A stretch of 7,315 nucleotides of DNA from Bacteroidales bacterium (GTDB lineage: Bacteria; Bacteroidota; Bacteroidia; Bacteroidales; UBA7960). The DNA lies in assembly GCA_007128045.1 (NCBI GenBank), contig SKYG01000345.1:1-7315 (forward strand), in the 5' to 3' direction. Positions 1 through 5,992 of this stretch are shown here, piece by piece; the first letter of the stretch is position 1, and each line of letters opens with the position of its first letter. A program made the translations under genes and the position numbers. The notes under the pieces were generated by a model. That model saw nothing but the letters and a program-made list of their open reading frames with translations. It was not told the DNA's origin and made no database searches.

Positions 1-1733
1 AGTTGGCTGAAGTCTTCGAAGATGACCGGAACCTGATCGGCGGCAATGCCTATGCCGGTATCTTTAACAAGGATGATCACTGAGCCGGTATGTTCATTCT
101 GGTGAGCAAAAGATGCTTTGATGGTGATATGCCCCTCATGCGTAAACTTTACTGCGTTGCTTACCAGGTTAAATAATATCTGTTTGATACGTGTTTCATC
201 AAGCTTCAGCAGTTCCGGGATGTTCTCCTGAATATCCAGGTTCAGTTGTACGCCTTTTCGCTGTGCCTTCTCTCCGTATAGGGTGCGTGTTTCCTCCAGT
301 ATCTCTGGCAGGTTTACCGGCTGAAGCATCAACTCCAGCTTGCCGGCTTCAATTTTTGCCAGGTCGAGGATGTCGTTGAGCAGCGACATCAGAAGCTTTC
401 CTCCCGACAGGATAGACTCCACCATCTTTTTTAAATCTTGCCGGTCCAGTTTGTGATAGAGTGCCTCGCTAAAACCCAGGATGGCATTCATCGGGGTACG
501 TATTTCGTGGCTCATATTGGCCAGAAACTCACTTTTTGCCTGATTGGCAAGGCGGGCCTTATCTCTTTCTTGTTTGATCGTCAGCTCCATATTTCTGCGT
601 TCATAAGCATGCGATATGATGCCCGACAATGTTCGCAGCATGTCAAGCTCACCATCAGTCCAACGCTTCTGAACCACGCATTCATCAAATCCGATGCAAC
701 CAAAAAACCGGTCTTTTACAGAAAGCGCAAAGACCACCACCGACTTCACTTTTTGTACTTCGAGCATCTTTCGGGTGCCTTCATCAAGGGTGCTAAAGTC
801 TTCCGCGTGTATGATGCCCTCTTCCTTTAACAGGTGTTCCCATCGTGGGATGGTGGAGTAGGGGATATGCTGCAGGTTAGCGATTTGGGGCGAGATGCCT
901 TCATTGCACCACTCATAGGTGTTGCTGGTGTGGGTACCTTCTTCGTTATTTTCGAAGATAAACACCCTGCTCACACCTGTATGCTCGCCGATCTTTGTCA
1001 GTGAGGTATTCATCCTGCTGTCGAAGTCTTCGAGGGAGTTTAATGCCAGGGCTATATCAGACAGGATGCGCTGCTGTGTCAGGTTGTGCTGCAACAAATG
1101 ACTTTGCTCCAACAACTGCTCCTCCACCCTTTTACGGGTGAGCAAGAGGCCCAGCTGACGGGAAAATATCCCACAAATATTTTTATTGGTGAATGTGGCA
1201 CCGCGCGACATAAAAAAGGTGAAGTCGCCGATCATGATATCATCTCTCATAATCTTTAGCAGCCATGTTTCTCCCACGGAGAACAACTGCTGCGCCCTTT
1301 CTATGATAAAGCGCGGAATAATCTTATCGGTAAGTTCCAGGACTGTGTCAAAACGGGTGAGGGTATCTTTTTTTATCTTATCTGCCCTTACAGGATCGTG
1401 AGGCCACCGTTTTCCTGTAATGGAAAACCCCATAAGTGATAAGATCTTGTTTTGATAGCGCTCCAGTCCGGAAGTAGCCACCGTGGTGAAATGCAGTCCG
1501 TCTGGATCATATATGTTGAAGGCCACAAAAAGAGCCCCTGAAATGTCTTTGAAAAAATCCGTTATATCCTGGTAGTTGATCTTGCTGGTATTCATTTGAA
1601 GAAACTCTTCAGAGATCATCACGAGCTTCTCCAGCGCTGCCTCATCTCCTAATCCCATGCTTGCAGGCTCCTTTCTTCCAGGCTCTTCGCTTCCAGTCTC
1701 CATTCTGGCAGTCTCCATTCTGGCAGGCTTCAT
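1..1733 (-). CDS. Soluble two-GAF sensor histidine kinase, 3' end outside the window
   Basis: Sensor kinase of a two-component or phosphorelay system; 577 residues are visible and the frame is open to the window edge. Residues 34-200 are a GAF-like sensor region (GALFVAFNIYD near 66; GKRWPHDPVRADKI 107-120). A short helical linker follows, then a classical GAF domain (about 220-380; VSRVFIFEN, NTYEWCNEGISPQI, RFFGCIGFDE). The HisKA dimerisation domain carries the H-box SHEIRTP with phosphoacceptor His409. The HATPase domain shows the N-box (FNLVSNAVKFT, Asn526) and G1 box (DTGIG, 558-562) before the edge; the G2 box and any receiver domain are not visible. No signal peptide or membrane segment is seen, so it should sense a cytoplasmic signal (inference). 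Start: ATG at 1733 is the first in-frame ATG after an in-frame stop; the alternative at 1658 would remove a repeat-encoded N-terminus. The response regulator upstream is a plausible partner. Confidence 0.93.
   Translation of the reverse strand, partial: MKPARMETARMETGSEEPGRKEPASMGLGDEAALEKLVMISEEFLQMNTSKINYQDITDFFKDISGALFVAFNIYDPDGLHFTTVATSGLERYQNKILSLMGFSITGKRWPHDPVRADKIKKDTLTRFDTVLELTDKIIPRFIIERAQQLFSVGETWLLKIMRDDIMIGDFTFFMSRGATFTNKNICGIFSRQLGLLLTRKRVEEQLLEQSHLLQHNLTQQRILSDIALALNSLEDFDSRMNTSLTKIGEHTGVSRVFIFENNEEGTHTSNTYEWCNEGISPQIANLQHIPYSTIPRWEHLLKEEGIIHAEDFSTLDEGTRKMLEVQKVKSVVVFALSVKDRFFGCIGFDECVVQKRWTDGELDMLRTLSGIISHAYERRNMELTIKQERDKARLANQAKSEFLANMSHEIRTPMNAILGFSEALYHKLDRQDLKKMVESILSGGKLLMSLLNDILDLAKIEAGKLELMLQPVNLPEILEETRTLYGEKAQRKGVQLNLDIQENIPELLKLDETRIKQILFNLVSNAVKFTHEGHITIKASFAHQNEHTGSVIILVKDTGIGIAADQVPVIFEDFSQ
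1665..1724 (-). repeat. 15-bp tandem repeat encoding pentapeptides at the kinase N-terminus
   Basis: Read on the minus strand there are four 15-bp units. The first two are identical (GCCAGAATGGAGACT). The third and fourth are diverged copies of the form GGAAG-n5-GAGCCT. In frame they encode ARMET, ARMET, GSEEP and GRKEP (kinase residues 4-23), ahead of the first recognisable domain. Either this is a disordered N-terminal tail or the true start is the ATG at 1658 and the repeat is leader sequence. Confidence 0.75.
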
Positions 1734-1750
1734 CTGTTTAAAATTTTGTC

Positions 1751-1774
1751 GAACAGTCGAACAGTCGAACAGTC
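1751..1774 (-). repeat. 8-bp tandem array in the leader of the kinase gene
   Basis: Three perfect copies of GAACAGTC on the plus strand, which read GACTGTTC on the kinase coding strand. The coding-strand core TTCGAC recurs every 8 bp, and the last core ends 14 nt before the ATG at 1733. Comparable 8-bp arrays precede trpS and hflX, which mildly supports the 1733 start. The rest of the 1734-1972 spacer holds a short inverted repeat and a terminator; no strong Bacteroidota-type promoter was found in it. Confidence 0.85.
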
Positions 1775-1819
1775 AAAAAGGCACCCATAATCATGCCAGT
1801 GTGTGTCAAATAGCCTTGT

Positions 1820-1835
1820 TCCCGAACAATCGGGA
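1820..1835. repeat. Short inverted repeat between kinase and response regulator
   Basis: Perfect 6-bp arms TCCCGA and TCGGGA flank the loop ACAA. No T-run follows on either strand, so it is not a standard intrinsic terminator. It lies about 90 bp upstream of the kinase start and could be an operator, an mRNA hairpin, or a copy of a dispersed intergenic repeat. Confidence 0.5.
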
Positions 1836-1913
1836 CATTCGACATGGGTAGTTTCATCATTTTTATTCTTTTGACGTTGACTTTTTATTACACTTACTTT
1901 TTAGGGTTGGGAC

Positions 1914-1936
1914 AAAAAAAGCCCCTTCTTGGGGCT
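1914..1936 (-). terminator. Intrinsic terminator of the response regulator gene
   Basis: On the minus strand the stem AGCCCC/GGGGCT encloses the 5-nt loop AAGAA and is followed directly by seven T residues. It begins 36 bp after the stop codon of the response regulator and points with that gene. It should largely separate this gene from the kinase downstream. Confidence 0.88.
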
Positions 1937-1972
1937 ATCATGAAAAACAAAGACCGAATATAACCATAATCT

Positions 1973-2359
1973 TTAATTACAATACACCAGGGCATTGTTA
2001 AGCATTTGCGACAGGTTTTCTCTTAACTCGTCAGGGCTGAAAGGCTTATGCAGATAGCCGTATATGCCTTTTTTGGTAAGCGCTTCCTTGTCCTGTCTTT
2101 TGTCGACATTAGAAAGTACAATCACCGGAATTTTTTTATATGGGTCAACGTTCTTTAACTGTGAGATCAGCTGATATCCATCCAGGCGTGGCATCATCAG
2201 GTCGGTAACAATGACATCGGGTACCAAACCGCTCTCGAGCATGCTGAGGGCTTCCAGTCCATCACGGGCAGTAATCACTTCGTATTGCGACGACAGAAAT
2301 ATCTTTACAAGAGCCCTGAACTCTTTTACATCATCGATAAGGAGGATCTTTTTTTTCAT
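1973..2359 (-). CDS. Single-domain (CheY-like) response regulator
   Basis: A 128-residue receiver domain with no output domain. Numbering from the ATG at 2359: MKKKILLIDD opens beta-1 with the acidic pair Asp9-Asp10, the phosphoacceptor is Asp53 in VIVTDLMMP, the switch Ser is at 83 (VIVLSN), and the conserved Lys is at 105 (YLHKPF). All residues needed for phosphorylation are present. Such proteins act through protein-protein contact or as phosphorelay intermediates rather than by binding DNA. The frame extends upstream to a TTG at 2392, but the ATG at 2359 begins exactly at the usual receiver N-terminus and is preferred. The sensor kinase lies 240 bp downstream on the same strand, behind a terminator. 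The partner kinase and the target are inferred, not shown. Confidence 0.93.
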   Translation of the reverse strand: MKKKILLIDDVKEFRALVKIFLSSQYEVITARDGLEALSMLESGLVPDVIVTDLMMPRLDGYQLISQLKNVDPYKKIPVIVLSNVDKRQDKEALTKKGIYGYLHKPFSPDELRENLSQMLNNALVYCN

Positions 2360-2404
2360 GCTGCATATAATTTTATGCTGTTTACCTGCCAAGGCAACAA
2401 GCTC

Positions 2405-2448
2405 ATAATTATGACAATGATGCTGCTTTTCATTGTCATCATGATTAT
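2405..2448 (-). promoter_or_regulatory. Long imperfect hairpin in the response regulator leader
   Basis: A perfect 10-bp inverted repeat (ATGACAATGA at 2411-2420, TCATTGTCAT at 2430-2439) encloses a 9-nt loop. An outer 5-bp stem (ATAAT 2405-2409, ATTAT 2444-2448) extends it across an asymmetric internal loop. It lies 46-89 nt upstream of the ATG. It could be a structured 5' UTR or a dyad operator. No T-run follows, so a terminator is unlikely. Confidence 0.55.
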
Positions 2449-2453
2449 AACAA

Positions 2454-2461
2454 TAAATATA
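2454..2461 (-). promoter_or_regulatory. Weak candidate -7 box for the response regulator
   Basis: TATATTTA on the minus strand matches the Bacteroidota -7 box TAnnTTTG except at the final base. A TTTA lies 21 nt further upstream, roughly where the -33 TTTG would be. If it is real, transcription would start around 2447, at the base of the hairpin. It is weak and offered only as the best candidate in this leader. Confidence 0.22.
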
Positions 2462-2468
2462 CCAAGCC

Positions 2469-2487
2469 GTTTATCTGTCGGATAAAC
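2469..2487. promoter_or_regulatory. Perfect dyad, possible operator
   Basis: GTTTATC and GATAAAC form perfect 7-bp arms around the 5-bp spacer TGTCG. No T-run follows on either side. It overlaps the region just upstream of the weak candidate promoter of the response regulator, which is a plausible place for a regulator site. The binding protein is unknown. Confidence 0.45.
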
Positions 2488-2571
2488 AGTCATATAATAT
2501 TATCTGCATGTGTGATTGTGTGTGGTTGTAATCTCGTTATTGAAGATACAGTCTTCGTTTTTAAAGGGGCA

Positions 2572-2620
2572 GGTTGTGGGTTGCAGGTTGTGGGTTGTGG
2601 GTTGTGGGTTGCAGGTTGCG
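2572..2620. repeat. 7-bp tandem array after the anti-sigma gene
   Basis: Seven consecutive 7-bp units of the form GGTTGNN: GTG, GCA, GTG, GTG, GTG, GCA, GCG as last three bases. It begins about 30 bp beyond the anti-sigma stop codon. The plus strand is G/T-rich and the minus strand reads as CAACC units. Small plus-strand open frames across it have no other support and appear to be by-products of the repeat. Confidence 0.9.
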
Positions 2621-2650
2621 GGTTCTTATTTCTCAGCGCTATGTTCCCGG

Positions 2651-4237
2651 TTACCGGTTGCTTCTGCGTGCTTCGAAGATATCGCCGGCTCTGATGGCGA
2701 GGGTACGGCCCTGGTCGTCGGTTTCCCGTTCGATGCCGAGGGCATTGGTGGCGATAACGCCCAGCTCTGCCAGTCCTCTCCCTGCCAGTTCTTTCAAAGG
2801 GATACGGCCCTGGCTGAGATGGTCATCGACCTTGCTGAAGTCGACCGGAAGTGCCTTTTGCAGATTGCTGAGTGCAAGCTGCGTCAGCCCTGTCTCTTCA
2901 GGACTTTGTTGTGCGATCAACCTATATTCTTCTTCGGTATAAAGTGTGGCAGGAAGCATGCTCTGACTCCAGTAGGCAAACTCCGTTTTGTATTCTATGG
3001 CTTCGTATGAGGCGTACTGGCTGACAGGCTCTGACCGTGATACCGCCTGTCTGGTGTTGACAGGTTGTAATGATGTCATTGCAGCGGCTATCAAATGGCT
3101 TTGCTGTGGGATGGGGCTGTAATAGCCGGAGCTTTCTGATTCCAGCTCCCGGCTCGATGGTTCTGCCATGTTTCTGGCTTCTGCCTGTGCTACTGTTCTT
3201 CTATCAGTCGGGGTGATCACTACTGCCATGTGGGTCAACGCTTCCTCTTGCCTGGACATTGCTTCCGCTGGCCTGGAGATTGTTTCCGCTGGTCTGGACA
3301 ACGCTTCCGCTGGTCGGGATAACGCTTCCTCCGGTCTGGTCACTGCTTCTTCTGGCCTGGTCACTGCTTCCTCCGGTCTGGACACTGCTTCCGCTGGCCT
3401 GGAGATTGTTTCCGCTGGTCTGGACAACGCTTCCGCTGGTCGGGTCACTGCTTCTTCCAGCCTGCGTGCCGGGGAGGGGACATCCGCAACGGCCTTCGGC
3501 TTATCCGCCTCCTCAACAGCAGGCAAATCAGATACCAGGTTGTGAATGGCAGGGTCTGGTGTTCTTAAAAAGAACAGGCCCGCCAGCCATAACACCACGG
3601 CGGCGGCAGATATGTAATACCACGTGCGGGCAAGGAACAACCGGCGCCCGCCATGAACGGTAGAGCCACTGCTGCTGTCAGATATATCTGATGCAGAATC
3701 TTTTGATGCAGAAACACCGGATTTTGCAGTCTCTGATTCAAAGGTGTCGGATGCAAAAGCCTTGGATGCAGAGGCTGCCGCAGAGACATCAGCTCCGGCA
3801 GCGGCTTCGACGGGAGGTTTGGCGGATGCCAGCACATGGTGTTTCAAAGATGATTTTCCGGGAAATGCCACGGCCTGGTCTGTGCCAAGAACGGAAAGCT
3901 GCATGATGCGAAGCTCACGTGCCATCTCTGCACTGCCTGATGCAAAATAGTCGACGGCGGCACGCTCATCATCCGACAGGTCGCCTTCCACATAGGCGGC
4001 AAAATACCATTCGTAGTTAGCAGGAGTGACCATCCCACGCTTTAAAGACTCCCGATCAGGAAATGCCACGGTATCAGGAATCAGGCCTACCATGTCGAAC
4101 GCCTCGAACTCTTCCTTAAGCTCAGGGTGTGCATCCAAAAAAACAAAGATATCCGCCTTGTCTGCTTCCGACAAACGACCCTCGAAGAAATCAAGGAAAT
4201 ACTCCGGATAATTCTCTTTGTTAATAGCCATGATCAT
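2651..4237 (-). CDS. Membrane anti-sigma-like protein with duplicated N-terminal module and heptapeptide repeats
   Basis: A 528-residue protein 38 bp downstream of the ECF sigma gene, probably its membrane-bound antagonist (inferred from position and architecture; no named domain was confirmed). Two similar modules lie at residues 9-67 and 74-133. Each begins NYxxYF, has EGxLS near its tenth residue, and ends VAFPxxxSLK+. A Ser/Ala-rich cytoplasmic linker (about 140-196) leads to basic residues (RR 198-199, R204) and one membrane helix (about 206-224), predicting N-terminus in, C-terminus out. Next come 11 heptapeptides related to PAEALSR (260-336), and a C-terminal region whose last part (about 445-528) looks folded. 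No FecR-like domain or zinc-finger anti-sigma motif was recognised. The ATG at 4231 is an equally possible start. No TonB-dependent receptor gene lies next to it within the window. Confidence 0.82.
   Translation of the reverse strand: MIMAINKENYPEYFLDFFEGRLSEADKADIFVFLDAHPELKEEFEAFDMVGLIPDTVAFPDRESLKRGMVTPANYEWYFAAYVEGDLSDDERAAVDYFASGSAEMARELRIMQLSVLGTDQAVAFPGKSSLKHHVLASAKPPVEAAAGADVSAAASASKAFASDTFESETAKSGVSASKDSASDISDSSSGSTVHGGRRLFLARTWYYISAAAVVLWLAGLFFLRTPDPAIHNLVSDLPAVEEADKPKAVADVPSPARRLEEAVTRPAEALSRPAETISRPAEAVSRPEEAVTRPEEAVTRPEEALSRPAEALSRPAETISRPAEAMSRQEEALTHMAVVITPTDRRTVAQAEARNMAEPSSRELESESSGYYSPIPQQSHLIAAAMTSLQPVNTRQAVSRSEPVSQYASYEAIEYKTEFAYWSQSMLPATLYTEEEYRLIAQQSPEETGLTQLALSNLQKALPVDFSKVDDHLSQGRIPLKELAGRGLAELGVIATNALGIERETDDQGRTLAIRAGDIFEARRSNR
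3230..3460 (-). repeat. 21-bp tandem repeat within the anti-sigma gene (11 units)
   Basis: Eleven in-frame 21-bp units encode heptapeptides of consensus P(A/E)EA(L/V)(S/T)R. A higher-order duplication is visible: positions 3260-3318 and 3386-3444 are identical over 59 bp at an offset of 126 bp, which is six units. The encoded segment lies just outside the predicted membrane helix and is rich in Pro, Glu and Arg, suggesting an extended periplasmic spacer. Copy-number changes would keep the reading frame. Confidence 0.92.
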
Positions 4238-4275
4238 TTACACTGGTTTTTTACTTTTATTAAACACGTTTGTGC

Positions 4276-4761
4276 TTAAACAACGACATCCAACCTTCTG
4301 ATATAATTTTTTAAAAACACCCTGGCCCGATATATATATACTTTTACCTGCGACTCATTCAGTCCTGTGATCTCGCCGATCTCCTGGTACGAGTACCCTT
4401 CATAATCCCGCAGCATGATCACAGAGCGTTGTATGTCCGGAAGCCTTGACACGGCCTTGTTCAACACCTCCTTCAGGTCGGAGTATTCGTCGGTGTATCC
4501 GGAATCCCTGACAGCACCTTCATCGAATTCTGTATGCCGACTATCTCGCCTGATGGTGTCTATCATGGTGTGGTATGCCGTGGTAAACAGGTAGGATCGT
4601 GCCTTCTCCTCGCTGATGGTATCTACCTTCAGCCACATCTTCTCAAAGCTGTCCTGTACTATATCGCGTGCCTTCTCCTCATCACGTATATTCTTGAGAA
4701 TAAAGCGATACACCCCATCGGCATATGCGTCTACACACTGATTGTATTGGGCCGTTGTCAT
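4276..4761 (-). CDS. ECF-type RNA polymerase sigma-70 factor
   Basis: A 161-residue extracytoplasmic-function sigma factor that would direct RNA polymerase to a specific regulon. Region 2 spans about 10-75, with YRFILKNIRDEEKARDIVQDSFEKMW (18-43) matching the core-binding helix and the -10 recognition part following. Region 4 spans about 98-153, with LPDIQRSVIMLRDYEGYSYQEIGEITGLNESQVKVYIYRAR forming the helix-turn-helix for the -35 element. Regions 1.1 and 3 are absent, as expected for the ECF class, and the length is typical. The ATG at 4761 leaves a normal N-terminus. It heads a probable operon with the anti-sigma-like gene 38 bp downstream, the standard arrangement for membrane-controlled ECF factors. 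A TAnnTTTG box about 77 bp upstream suggests transcription by the housekeeping sigma. Target genes cannot be told from the window. Confidence 0.95.
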   Translation of the reverse strand: MTTAQYNQCVDAYADGVYRFILKNIRDEEKARDIVQDSFEKMWLKVDTISEEKARSYLFTTAYHTMIDTIRRDSRHTEFDEGAVRDSGYTDEYSDLKEVLNKAVSRLPDIQRSVIMLRDYEGYSYQEIGEITGLNESQVKVYIYRARVFLKNYIRRLDVVV

Positions 4762-4837
4762 ACAGTCAAAATCCGGTATTCTTACTGATTCATTACTATG
4801 ACGTACAAAGACATGAAAATGTTACAGGTCGTCAGTT

Positions 4838-4845
4838 CAAAGGTA
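4838..4845 (-). promoter_or_regulatory. Bacteroidota -7 promoter box for the sigma/anti-sigma operon
   Basis: The minus strand reads TACCTTTG, a full match to TAnnTTTG. Transcription would start around 4831, giving a leader of about 70 nt. A TTTG occurs only 11 bp upstream of the box, too close for a standard -33 element, so the upstream half is weak. A second TTTG-containing site nearer the gene fits the consensus less well. Confidence 0.55.
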
Positions 4846-4869
4846 ATAAATAGAGTCAAATATTTTCAT

Positions 4870-4877
4870 TACTTTTG
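4870..4877 (+). promoter_or_regulatory. Bacteroidota -7 promoter box for trpS-hflX
   Basis: TACTTTTG matches TAnnTTTG exactly and is followed by CACC, a common context for promoters of this phylum. Transcription would start around 4884, giving a leader of about 110 nt that contains the octamer array. No clear -33 TTTG is present about 20 bp upstream. It lies back to back with the sigma operon's box, with 24 bp between them. Confidence 0.6.
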
Positions 4878-4935
4878 CACCTTTATAATCGTCAATATCA
4901 ACAGGACAGGACAAGCCCTGTCCAAGCCAGAATAC

Positions 4936-4991
4936 AACTCTTAAACTTTTAAACTCCTCAACTCCTCAACTCCTCAACTCCTCAACTTTAA
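4936..4991 (+). repeat. 8-bp tandem array in the trpS leader
   Basis: Seven 8-bp units run without interruption. AACTCTTA and AACTTTTA come first, then four perfect copies of AACTCCTC (4952-4983), then AACTTTAA. The core CTCAAC recurs every 8 bp, and the last copy ends 8 nt before the trpS ATG. The array thus occupies the whole region where a ribosome binding site would lie, and no Shine-Dalgarno sequence is visible. Confidence 0.9.
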
Positions 4992-4994
4992 AAA

Positions 4995-5990
4995 ATGGAA
5001 ACTGTTTTAAGCGGCATACGGTCTACCGGAAACCTTCACCTGGGAAACTATTTTGGGGCCATCCGGAATTTCGTAAAAATGCAATACGAACATCGCTGTT
5101 ATTTTTTTATTGCCGACTACCATTCTCTGACCACCCATCCCACTCCGGGCGACCTGCACCGCAACGTGCGGCAGGTGCTGGTAGAGTATCTGGCAGCGGG
5201 CATCGACCCTGAAGCAGCCACCTTGTATATACAGAGCGATGTGCCGGAGGTGACAGAATTGTATTTGCTTCTCAACATGAATGCCTATATGGGTGAGCTG
5301 GAGCGGTGCACCTCTTTCAAGGAGAAAATACGCAAGCAACCCGACAACATCAATGCCGGACTGTTGACCTACCCGGTGCTGATGGCAGCCGACATACTGA
5401 TTCACCGGGCACATAAGGTGCCTGTGGGAAAGGATCAGGAGCAGCACCTCGAGATGGCCAGGACATTTGGAAACCGGTTTAACAGGCTGTACCAAACAGA
5501 CTATTTCCCTGAGCCTTACGCCTACAATTTTGGTGCTGAGCTGGTGAAGATCCCCGGGCTGGATGGAGGCACCAAGATGGGTAAGTCGGAAGGCGAAGGC
5601 AACGCCATTTTCCTTGCCGACGAGCCTGCGGCTATCCGCAAAAAAGTTATGCGTGCCGTTACCGACAGCGGCCCCGCCATACCGGGCGAAGCCATGTCGC
5701 AGCCTGTGGAGAACCTCTTCAACCTGATGCGCGCCATCAGCAGCAATGATACCGTTGATCATTTTATGGATGCCTACAACAAAGCCACCATCAGATATGG
5801 TGATATGAAAAAACAGCTGGCCGAAGATATCATCGCGTTCACCACGCCTCTGAGAGAAAAAATTCTTGAGATTGATGCCGATAATGATTATCTCAGCAAG
5901 GTAGCTAAGATGGGTGCCGAAAAAGCCAGGGAAAGCGCTTCCAAAACAGTAAATGACGTACGTAGGATCATTGGGTTTAGGGGGTTTTGA
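4995..5990 (+). CDS. trpS: Tryptophanyl-tRNA synthetase
   Basis: Class I aminoacyl-tRNA synthetase that charges tRNA-Trp with tryptophan using ATP, in the cytoplasm. The 331-residue length matches bacterial TrpRS. The HIGH-like signature is TGNLHLGNY (11-19). YPVLMAADIL (126-135) carries the Asp (133) that contacts the tryptophan indole in characterised enzymes. VGKDQEQHLEMAR (144-156) is a typical family block. The KMSKS loop appears as KMGKS (194-198), a common TrpRS variant. A helical C-terminal anticodon-binding domain follows. All catalytic elements are present and the frame is intact. The ATG at 4995 gives the usual short N-terminus (METVLSGIRSTG). A -7 promoter box lies about 120 bp upstream. 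hflX follows 44 bp downstream with no terminator, so the two are probably co-transcribed. Confidence 0.98.
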   Translation: METVLSGIRSTGNLHLGNYFGAIRNFVKMQYEHRCYFFIADYHSLTTHPTPGDLHRNVRQVLVEYLAAGIDPEAATLYIQSDVPEVTELYLLLNMNAYMGELERCTSFKEKIRKQPDNINAGLLTYPVLMAADILIHRAHKVPVGKDQEQHLEMARTFGNRFNRLYQTDYFPEPYAYNFGAELVKIPGLDGGTKMGKSEGEGNAIFLADEPAAIRKKVMRAVTDSGPAIPGEAMSQPVENLFNLMRAISSNDTVDHFMDAYNKATIRYGDMKKQLAEDIIAFTTPLREKILEIDADNDYLSKVAKMGAEKARESASKTVNDVRRIIGFRGF

Positions 5991-5992
5991 AA

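Noticed and set aside
438..830. 130-codon plus-strand open frame
   Set aside because: Antisense to the second GAF and HisKA regions of the sensor kinase, which has clear conserved motifs on the other strand.
2360..2392. TTG-initiated 11-residue extension of the response regulator
   Set aside because: The receiver fold begins at MKKKILLIDD from the ATG at 2359, and the extension adds no recognisable part of the domain.
2541..2562. Possible plus-strand terminator (GAAGA/TCTTC stem followed by five T)
   Set aside because: The stem is only 5 bp and A/T-rich, and no plus-strand gene lies upstream. On the minus strand it lacks a T-run in the right place, so it does not serve the sigma operon.
2516..3010. 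164-codon plus-strand open frame over the heptamer array and the 3' end of the anti-sigma gene
   Set aside because: Its first part translates the 7-bp repeat and the rest is antisense to the anti-sigma coding region. No independent support.
3230..3460. CRISPR-like array
   Set aside because: Units are contiguous with no spacers, keep a 21-bp coding period and translate in frame. The other arrays have 7-, 8- or 15-bp periods and also lack spacers.
3168..3663. Plus-strand frames with repetitive Ser/Ala or Leu/Pro proteins
   Set aside because: They are other-frame readings of the 21-bp repeat. The minus-strand frame is longer, has a membrane helix and domain structure, and sits behind a sigma gene.
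5007..5762. 251-codon open frame on the minus strand inside trpS
   Set aside because: It is fully antisense to an intact trpS with all catalytic motifs, and its translation resembles no family I know. It is a shadow of the biased codon use of trpS.
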